Program-made: the position numbers and the translations under genes
The notes under the pieces: generated by a model
What the model was told of the DNA's origin: nothing
Databases searched by the model: none
What the model saw: the letters and a program-made list of their open reading frames with translations, nothing else
NCBI GenBank assembly: GCA_946530355.1
Contig: CAMNAB010000012.1
Coordinates: forward strand, 1-38,033
Reading direction: 5' to 3'
Length of the DNA: 38,033 nucleotides
Source of the DNA: Firm-04 sp003446315
GTDB lineage: Bacteria > Bacillota > Clostridia > Oscillospirales > Ruminococcaceae
Shown here: positions 32,557 through 38,033 of the stretch, piece after piece
How the letters are laid out: each line of letters begins with the position of its first letter
Numbering within the stretch: the stretch's first letter is position 1

Positions 32557-33336
32557 ATGAGTGAGAATTTGTGTATATTTGATAGTCATTCACATTATAC
32601 CGATCCGGCATTTGCAGCCGATCTGGATACATTGCTGGCAGGATTCCCGGAAAAGGGGATCGTGCGCTGCATGGTTTGCGGCACAGACCTTGCATCATCG
32701 GCAGATTGTGCGGCATTGGCAGAACGGTTTCCGTCGCTGCTGATCGCTGCTGCTGGGATTCATCCGGAAACGCCGGATGCACCGGAAGGCTATCTGGATG
32801 CATTGCGTGCACTTGCCGCGAAGCCGCAGGTTTGCGCGATCGGGGAGATCGGGCTGGATTATCACTATGAGAACCACGACCGTGCGCAGCAGAAGCAGAT
32901 CCTGCGGGAACAGCTTTCGCTGGCAAAAGCGCTTGATCTGCCGGTGATTCTGCACTGTCGGGACGCAATGGGCGATATGCTGGAGATTCTGCGTGAATTT
33001 GCGCCGCTGGAAGGTGTCATGCACTGTTTTTCGGGTTCGGCTGAATCGGCGCAGGAAGTGCTTGCAATGGGGCTGTATATCGGGTTCACGGGCGTGATTA
33101 CATTCAAAAATGCGAAAAAACCGCTGACGGCGCTGCGCAGTATCCCGCTGAACCGGCTGCTGCTGGAAACGGATTGTCCATACATGGCACCGGTACCGTA
33201 TCGGGGACAGCGCTGTGACAGCACCATGCTGACCGAAACAGCGGCAGTCATGGCGCGTGAAAAGCAGGTATCCGTTGCAGAGATCTGCCGGATCACAGCG
33301 GAAAACGCAGCAAGACTGTTCCGGGTATCCGTTTGA
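32557..33336 (+). CDS. tatD: TatD-family metal-dependent deoxyribonuclease
   Basis: TatD-family proteins are metal-dependent nucleases of the amidohydrolase fold, with 3'-5' DNase activity in the E. coli member. The 259 residues contain the metal motif FDSHSHYTD (HxH) near residue 8, GIHPE near 68, GEIGLDYHY near 95-103, ILHCRDA near 130, MHCFSGS near 153 and ETDCPYMAPVPYRG near 205-218. AAGGAAGT precedes the ATG. It ends 6 nt from the convergent DUF815 gene with no terminator between. Confidence 0.93.
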   Translation: MSENLCIFDSHSHYTDPAFAADLDTLLAGFPEKGIVRCMVCGTDLASSADCAALAERFPSLLIAAAGIHPETPDAPEGYLDALRALAAKPQVCAIGEIGLDYHYENHDRAQQKQILREQLSLAKALDLPVILHCRDAMGDMLEILREFAPLEGVMHCFSGSAESAQEVLAMGLYIGFTGVITFKNAKKPLTALRSIPLNRLLLETDCPYMAPVPYRGQRCDSTMLTETAAVMAREKQVSVAEICRITAENAARLFRVSV

Positions 33337-33342
33337 GCCGAT

Positions 33343-34503
33343 TCACTCTGCGGCAGATTTTGCAGAGAGCTGCCGGATAAACTGTTTTGCAGTACGCGGG
33401 GAGAAATTGCCGCGCTGATCGGCATAAACGCCTGCCATTGCTTCGATGGCTTCCGGGGCAGTCCGGAGATGCGCCTGTTCCGCCATCGCAGAAACGGTCT
33501 GGAGATAGGCTGTTTTATCGGGCATACCGAAATGCACGCGCAGCCCGAACCGTTCCGTCAGCGCATGCAGCCCGTCCGTTTGTTCCGGATCCGCAGAGGT
33601 GCTGCTGACGGCATAGATGGCAGTATTCTGCGCACGGGCAGACAATGCGCCTTCCAGCACGGAGCGCAGCACGGTCATGCTGCTGTCCGCCGCCGAAAGA
33701 TCGAGATCATCGACATAAAAAATGAATTTCAGCGGATTATCAAAGACCTGTTCCATCAATTCCGGCAGCATGGGGAGCTGCTCTCTGGTGACCTTGATCA
33801 GCCGCAGACCCTCGCTGAAAAAGGCATTGGCAAGTGCCTTGACGGTGACCGATTTGCCGGTGCCGGATGCGCCGTAAAGCAGGACATCCTGTGCGGGTTT
33901 TCCGGCAAGCAGCACACGGGTATTCTCAATGACCGCCTGCCGCTGTGCGGTATAGCCGATGAGATCGCCGAGCTGAATGGGATCGGGATGCAGCACGGGT
34001 CTGCACTGTTCATCCCGAATGACGAACATGCTGCTGTCGGCGAATTTGCCGTAGCCATATTTCCCGATTTCGCGAAGTCGTGCATGAAACTCCGCGCCAA
34101 AATCCAGATCAGAGGTCTTCCATTCCGGCAGCACACCGTAATAGGAGACTTCTTTTTGCAGCTCATGCGGACGAATCCGGGCAAGGCGCTGCAAGATCGC
34201 AAGCTCATTCTGCACGCATGCTTCGAGCATCGGATCGACTTCCGCGCCGCTTGCAACAGCCCGCACATAGAAATTATCGTCCTCGCAGATCAGGCGGAAG
34301 ACATATTCCGTGAGGTTGGTGCTTCGCGCATAGAGCCGTGAGATAAATTCCGTATATTGCCGGAGCTGGATCATGGGATCCATAGATTCCGTATCCAGCA
34401 GTGCCCGCAGCGGCAGAATGACCTCATGGGTCAGCAGCTTGCGGAAGACGACCAGCGAATTCAGGGAAAGGTCGATTTCCTGTAATTTTTTATTTCTTCC
34501 CAT
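33343..34503 (-). CDS. DUF815-family AAA+ ATPase
   Basis: The 386-residue protein has an N-terminal helical part (about 1-190) and a C-terminal AAA+ module with Walker A GASGTGKSVT (211-220), Walker B FIFYVDDLD (about 260-268) and a SFSPRTAKQF-like C-terminal segment (here NFSPRTAKQF). This matches the DUF815 family, which is common in Clostridia; its role is unknown. The start ATG lies 17 nt after ilvN on the same strand, so it may be transcribed with ilvBN, although nothing links its function to amino acid synthesis. Confidence 0.85.
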   Translation of the reverse strand: MGRNKKLQEIDLSLNSLVVFRKLLTHEVILPLRALLDTESMDPMIQLRQYTEFISRLYARSTNLTEYVFRLICEDDNFYVRAVASGAEVDPMLEACVQNELAILQRLARIRPHELQKEVSYYGVLPEWKTSDLDFGAEFHARLREIGKYGYGKFADSSMFVIRDEQCRPVLHPDPIQLGDLIGYTAQRQAVIENTRVLLAGKPAQDVLLYGASGTGKSVTVKALANAFFSEGLRLIKVTREQLPMLPELMEQVFDNPLKFIFYVDDLDLSAADSSMTVLRSVLEGALSARAQNTAIYAVSSTSADPEQTDGLHALTERFGLRVHFGMPDKTAYLQTVSAMAEQAHLRTAPEAIEAMAGVYADQRGNFSPRTAKQFIRQLSAKSAAE

Positions 34504-34520
34504 AACCGTATCACCGTTTC

Positions 34521-35036
34521 TCAGATTGTTTTTTCGCCGATGGTACGCAGGCAGTTTTCGCCGCGTTCAATGGCGACAATTCCCGTGCGGCACATTTCCA
34601 TGATGCCGTAATCCTTCATCAGATCAATAAAAGCGTCGATTTTGGTTGTTTCGCCGGTCAATTCACAGACCAGCGCCGATTTCGAATAATCCACAATCTT
34701 TGAACGGAAGATCTCGACCGCAGTCATGATATCCTGTCGTTTTTCCTGTGAATTGCGGATCTTGATGAGCAGCAGTTCCCGGATCACGGTTTCGTGCTCA
34801 TCCAGCACCTCAACTTCCTTGACATCGTGGAGCTTTTCGAGCTGTGTCACAATGCGTTCCTTGATATCCTCATCGCCGTGAAAAGCAACGGTGATGCGGG
34901 AAAAACCGGGCGATTCCGTTTCGCCGACGGTCAGGCAGTCGATGTTGAAGCCGCGCCGCGTAAACATGCCGGATACGCGGGAAAGCACACCGGAAATATT
35001 CGAAACCAGCACGCCGATTACATATTGTTTGTCCAT
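34521..35036 (-). CDS. ilvN: Acetolactate synthase small (regulatory) subunit
   Basis: The small subunit activates IlvB and confers feedback inhibition by valine through its ACT domain. The 171 residues have the ACT domain (about 5-75) starting VIGVLVSNISGVLSRVSGMF and GFNIDCLTVG, and the C-terminal ALS_ss_C region (about 85-160). I start at the ATG at 35036, where GAGGTG, overlapping the ilvB stop, is well placed; a GTG 9 nt upstream is part of that site. Stop and binding site overlap with ilvB suggests coupled translation. Confidence 0.95.
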   Translation of the reverse strand: MDKQYVIGVLVSNISGVLSRVSGMFTRRGFNIDCLTVGETESPGFSRITVAFHGDEDIKERIVTQLEKLHDVKEVEVLDEHETVIRELLLIKIRNSQEKRQDIMTAVEIFRSKIVDYSKSALVCELTGETTKIDAFIDLMKDYGIMEMCRTGIVAIERGENCLRTIGEKTI

Positions 35037-35046
35037 GCTGTACACC

Positions 35047-36744
35047 TCATTTGATTACCGTAATGATGTCATCAATGGAACCGCCGGGCGGGAGCATCGG
35101 CAGAACGTATTCATCCGGACTCATTTTGCAGTCAATGACAAAGGGCTCATCCTGTGAAAAAGCTGCCCGGACAGCGCACTGTAATTGTTCCGGCGTTTCC
35201 GCAGCCATACCTTTTGCGCCGAATGCCTCTGCCGCCTTGACGAAATCGGTGCGGCGATCCAGCACCGTACCGGAATAATGGCTGTCATAAAAGAGCGTCT
35301 GCAATTGCCGCACCATGCCGAGCACGCCGTTATTCATCACGACGACCACGAGCTTGACATGCTGGGAAACGGCAGTTGCCAGTTCATTGAGATTCATACC
35401 AAAGCTGCCGTCGCCGGTAAAGAGCACGATGCGTTTTCCGGTTGCGGCAAAAGCCCCGATGGATGCACCCATACCGAATCCCATTGCACCGAGTCCGCCG
35501 CTGGAGAGAAAGCTGCGTTTTTTCCGCAGCGGATAGCGCTGTGCTGTCCACATCTGATGCTGTCCGACATCCGTTGCAATGATGGCATCCTCGCCGGCAG
35601 CCGCGCCGACCGCATCAATGATCTGGAAATGGGTGAGGAAGCTGCCTGATTGTGCGGCGATGCAGGCGGCATGCGATTCGGCAGTTTTCTGCTGTTCTTC
35701 CTGACGGAGTGCAGCGATCTCTGCAAGCCATCCGGGATTTTGTTTTGGCTGCACAAGATCGCAGAGCCGTGCGGCGGCATCCTTGATATCGCCGCGGACA
35801 GTGAGCTGTGCAGGGATGTTTTTATTGAGCTCCGCACCGTCAATATCAATATGAATGATATTGAAATGCTTGGAGAATCGTTCTTTTTTACCGGTTGCAC
35901 GGTCGCTGAACCGCACACCGAGCGCAATGACGAGATCCGCAGCATCCTCAGCAGCAGAAGCGGCATAATGACCATGCATGCCCTGCATACCGAGAAACAG
36001 CGGATGGTCATACGGGACGGCGGAAAGCCCCATAAGCGAGCAGCCCATCGGGGCATTGATCTTCTCAGCGAGTGCGATGATCTCACCGGAAGCATTGCCG
36101 GAGATCACGCCGCCGCCGAAGTAGATATAGGGACGCTGTGCTTCTGCGATCATATCGGCAGCTTTTTGGAGCCGGTGATTGGAAGCAAGACGCAGCGGAG
36201 CCGGTTCAATGGGTTCTGTGCAGGGCGTAAAATCGCAGCATGCGGTCTGGACATCTTTGGGGATATCGACCAGCACGGGGCCGGGTCTGCCGGATTTTGC
36301 GATTTTGAATGCCATACGGATCGTATCGGCAAGCTCATTGACATCTTTGACAATGAAATTATGTTTTGTGACGGGCATGCTGACCCCGAGAATATCGACT
36401 TCCTGGAAGCTGTCGCGCCCGATCTGGCTGCAAGGGACATTGCCGGTAATGGCGACGACCGGCACAGAATCGAGACAGGCAGCGGCAATGCCGGTGATGA
36501 GATTGGTTGCGCCGGGGCCGGAAGTTGCCATGACAACGCCGACCGATCCGGTTGCACGGGCATAGCCGTCGGCGGCATGTGCAGCGCCCTGTTCATGTGC
36601 CGTAATGATACAGCGCATGCGGTCGCGGTGCTGATACAGTTCCTCAAACAGATCAATGACCTGTCCGCCGGGATAGCCGAACAGGGTATTGCAGCCTTGT
36701 TCCAGCAATGTTTCGACAACGATTTTAGCGCCGGTGATTCTCAT
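35047..36744 (-). CDS. ilvB: Acetolactate synthase large (catalytic) subunit
   Basis: IlvB joins two pyruvates, or pyruvate and 2-ketobutyrate, in the first common step of valine, leucine and isoleucine synthesis. It needs thiamine diphosphate, FAD and magnesium. The 565 residues have the catalytic glutamate in AHEQGAAHAADGYARATG (about residues 47-64), ATSGPGATN near 72-80, and the thiamine diphosphate motif GDGSFGMNLNEL through MNN (about 436-465). AAGGAGATG precedes the ATG at 36744; the longer open frame to 36879 crosses the T-box and is not coding. Expression is under the upstream T-box. Confidence 0.96.
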   Translation of the reverse strand: MRITGAKIVVETLLEQGCNTLFGYPGGQVIDLFEELYQHRDRMRCIITAHEQGAAHAADGYARATGSVGVVMATSGPGATNLITGIAAACLDSVPVVAITGNVPCSQIGRDSFQEVDILGVSMPVTKHNFIVKDVNELADTIRMAFKIAKSGRPGPVLVDIPKDVQTACCDFTPCTEPIEPAPLRLASNHRLQKAADMIAEAQRPYIYFGGGVISGNASGEIIALAEKINAPMGCSLMGLSAVPYDHPLFLGMQGMHGHYAASAAEDAADLVIALGVRFSDRATGKKERFSKHFNIIHIDIDGAELNKNIPAQLTVRGDIKDAAARLCDLVQPKQNPGWLAEIAALRQEEQQKTAESHAACIAAQSGSFLTHFQIIDAVGAAAGEDAIIATDVGQHQMWTAQRYPLRKKRSFLSSGGLGAMGFGMGASIGAFAATGKRIVLFTGDGSFGMNLNELATAVSQHVKLVVVVMNNGVLGMVRQLQTLFYDSHYSGTVLDRRTDFVKAAEAFGAKGMAAETPEQLQCAVRAAFSQDEPFVIDCKMSPDEYVLPMLPPGGSIDDIITVIK

Positions 36745-36766
36745 ATCGCATCTCCTTCCGGTAACG

Positions 36767-37070
36767 AAAAACAAACGTCCCTTTCGCGCATAGAATGTAT
36801 GCAGGAAAGAGACGAAGAACATATCTGTGAAACTCCGCGGTACCACTCTTATTGACGCAAAGCGCCCGCTTATGTGCATCAGGAATGCACTTCTCTGTCA
36901 CGGGAGAACCCGTCCGCACTTAATGATGCATATGCATGTTCGGCACGGCTGCTCCGGGATGACATGAACGGCTGCGAATACTGCCTTTCAGCGGTGATGC
37001 GCACAGAAGGCGCAGGCGGCAGCTCTCTGCAAGACGCAGATCCGATCTTAATTCCCATCGCTGCATTTCT
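36767..37070 (-). promoter_or_regulatory. T-box riboswitch leader of ilvBN
   Basis: T-box leaders bind uncharged tRNA and let transcription proceed when the amino acid is scarce. On the minus strand the 300-nt leader has an AGAGAG-containing Stem I, a GTGCAT/ATGCAC hairpin ahead of the antiterminator, the T-box core TGGTACCGCGG (36835-36845), and a terminator CGTCTCTTTC/GAAAGGGACG (36776-36814) with TTTGTTTTT. A candidate specifier is ATC (36996-36998), in the context ATCACC, which would read isoleucine tRNA; this is by eye. The 350-bp gap holds no gene. Confidence 0.92.
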
Positions 37071-37075
37071 TATTC

Positions 37076-37104
37076 ATTATAACGTGTTTTTCGGGATTTG
37101 TCAA
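37076..37104 (-). promoter_or_regulatory. Consensus promoter of the ilvBN T-box transcript
   Basis: On the minus strand, perfect TTGACA (37099-37104), a 17-bp spacer and perfect TATAAT (37076-37081). A full-consensus promoter suits a gene controlled by termination in its leader. Confidence 0.92.
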
Positions 37105-37179
37105 GTGCCGGGCAACGGTGTTCTGTGCGCATGCCGGTCAAACCGCGGAGAATGCGCTGAAATCCGTGTAAAAAAGGGA

Positions 37180-37197
37180 TGTCAAAGCATTTTGACA
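37180..37197. promoter_or_regulatory. Palindromic operator candidate TGTCAAA-n4-TTTGACA
   Basis: An 18-bp perfect inverted repeat with 7-bp arms and a GCAT centre. It lies 32 bp upstream of the -35 box of the XRE gene and 75 bp upstream of the ilvB promoter, between the two divergent transcripts. The geometry suits a dimeric regulator, possibly the adjacent XRE protein itself. Confidence 0.5.
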
Positions 37198-37228
37198 CTG
37201 CATTTTGGGGGATGGAAAGTCGATTTGG

Positions 37229-37257
37229 TTGCAATTCCGACCGGAACGTGCTATGAT
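37229..37257 (+). promoter_or_regulatory. Promoter of the XRE regulator gene
   Basis: TTGCAA (37229-37234), a 17-bp spacer ending in TGC, then TATGAT (37252-37257). The leader to the start at 37300 is about 36 nt. Confidence 0.75.
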
Positions 37258-37299
37258 AAGGTCAGCCGGGGGATGGATCGGCAGAAAGGGGAAAACACG

Positions 37300-37902
37300 A
37301 TGGAACTTTGCAAAACGATCAAAAGACTCAGGACGGAAAAGGGATGGTCGCAGGAAACGCTTGCAGAACACGCTTATGTCAGCCGGCAGACTGTTTCAAA
37401 CTGGGAGACTGAAAAAAGCTATCCGGATGTGCACAGTCTGTTGATCCTGAGCGATATCTTCGGCGTTTCGCTTGATGAATTGATAAAAGGAGATGTTGAG
37501 ATGATGAAAGACACAGTGAAAAAAGAAGATGCCGGCAGATTCAAAAAATTACGGTTGGCGTTTGTCGTGGAAATGGTTGCCCTGATGTTCGGCGTAACAT
37601 TGCTGGTCGAGTACGGCGGAGAGATCGGTCTGATCCTTGGGTGTCTGGCAGCAGGCGCATTATCGGTCAGTATTATCATGACATTTCGTGAAACGGAACA
37701 GATCCGGCAGGATCATGATATACAGACCTATCATGAGGTGCTTGCATTCCTGAACGGTGAAACACTGGATGCCATTGAGCAGGCAAAGGAACTGAAAAAG
37801 CGCGGATCGCAGAAGAAACTGCTGATATTTGTTGCAGTTCAGGCGATTGCATTGCTGATTTTCAGTGCGGTTATGCTGATTGTGACGTGTATCGGTCTGT
37901 GA
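37300..37902 (+). CDS. XRE-family regulator with membrane-spanning C-terminus
   Basis: The 200-residue protein has an XRE/Cro-type helix-turn-helix (about 6-62; WSQETLAEHAYVSRQTVSNWE), a short linker, and then three hydrophobic helices (about 85-104, 108-126 and 174-196). Such membrane-tethered XRE proteins are common in Clostridia; what they sense is mostly unknown. The ATG at 37300 has AAAGGGG at 8 nt. The frame stays open upstream to 36874 but that stretch covers the T-box and both promoters. The gene is divergent from ilvBN. Confidence 0.88.
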   Translation: MELCKTIKRLRTEKGWSQETLAEHAYVSRQTVSNWETEKSYPDVHSLLILSDIFGVSLDELIKGDVEMMKDTVKKEDAGRFKKLRLAFVVEMVALMFGVTLLVEYGGEIGLILGCLAAGALSVSIIMTFRETEQIRQDHDIQTYHEVLAFLNGETLDAIEQAKELKKRGSQKKLLIFVAVQAIALLIFSAVMLIVTCIGL

Positions 37903-37978
37903 TGCAGGAAGAAAGCGAAAAAGTGGATATGTCCCCTGAACAATGCCAACACCTTAAGCAAAAGCGGCGAAGCCGAAG

Positions 37979-38033
37979 TAAAAGTTTTGATTCGGCAGCT
38001 TGCTGACGAGAGCTTTCTTCAAAAGCTCGCGGA
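37979..38033 (+). repeat. Possible copy of an intergenic repeat at the right edge
   Basis: The block AAAAGTTTTGATTCGG is followed by a hairpin GAGCTTT/AAAGCTC (38010-38028). A similar block appears on the minus strand at the left edge. The region from 37903 on has no gene that I can support. Confidence 0.3.

Noticed and set aside
36745..36879. N-terminal extension of ilvB
   Set aside because: It overlaps the T-box core and terminator, and the ATG at 36744 has an ideal ribosome binding site and the normal IlvB N-terminus.
36874..37299. Long N-terminal extension of the XRE regulator
   Set aside because: It would cross the T-box leader, the ilvB promoter and the XRE promoter, and is not similar to XRE proteins.
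1..38033. CRISPR arrays, phage, insertion sequences, tRNA or rRNA genes
   Set aside because: I saw no regularly spaced repeats, transposase or integrase genes, or cloverleaf and rRNA signatures on reading both strands.

Overview
This 38 kb window reads as core chromosome of an anaerobic, low-to-mid-GC Firmicute of class Clostridia, most likely family Oscillospiraceae (Ruminococcus-like). The evidence is gene content and order: miaB - ricA-like gene - mutS - mutL - miaA - hfq, then an HlyD-type gene, yggS, sepF, divIVA, lspA and a pseudouridine synthase. A radical SAM [FeFe]-hydrogenase maturase (HydE), a T-box-controlled ilvBN operon and a BspA-like leucine-rich lipoprotein also fit. The species call is inference; no rRNA or tRNA gene lies in the window.

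Layout. 1-7.2 kb (minus strand): secG, a terminator, then rnr (RNase R), a DUF4214-like protein, a two-domain glycosyltransferase, hydE and a small membrane protein. 7.5-8.4 kb (plus): a RING/zinc-ribbon membrane protein. 8.4-9.2 kb (minus): a site-2 protease of SpoIVFB type, translationally coupled to a previously easy-to-miss 74-residue one-helix membrane protein. 9.3-13.0 kb (plus): an uncharacterised four-helix membrane protein, trmO, a DtxR/MntR-type regulator, mreC and mreD. 13.1-27.6 kb (plus): the long tRNA-modification, mismatch-repair, RNA-chaperone and cell-division block ending with lspA, an RluD-family enzyme and a Nudix hydrolase. 27.7-31.0 kb (plus): pssA and psd (phosphatidylethanolamine synthesis), a small membrane protein, and mreB. 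31.1-32.4 kb (minus): the leucine-rich lipoprotein. 32.6-33.3 kb (plus): tatD. 33.3-37.1 kb (minus): a T-box leader, ilvB, ilvN and a DUF815 ATPase. 37.2-38.0 kb (plus): a membrane-attached XRE regulator.

Functional themes are cell shape and division (mreB, mreC, mreD, sepF, divIVA), envelope lipid and protein handling (pssA, psd, secG, lspA, site-2 protease, glycosyltransferase), RNA modification and decay (rnr, trmO, miaB, miaA, rluD, hfq, ricA-like) and DNA repair (mutS, mutL). Promoters are unusually easy to read: several have TTG-type -35 boxes exactly 17 bp from a -10 preceded by TGG or TGC. Many starts had to be corrected from the longest reading frame using ribosome binding sites (hydE TTG, secG, the protease, miaB, mutL GTG, miaA GTG, lspA GTG, psd, ilvB, XRE).

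I found no phage, insertion sequence, CRISPR array, or obvious new multi-gene system. The least explained parts are the DUF4214/glycosyltransferase pair, the small-protein/site-2-protease pair, the acidic tail on LspA, the mixed metal site of the DtxR-type regulator, and several regulatory hairpins and operators listed in the findings.
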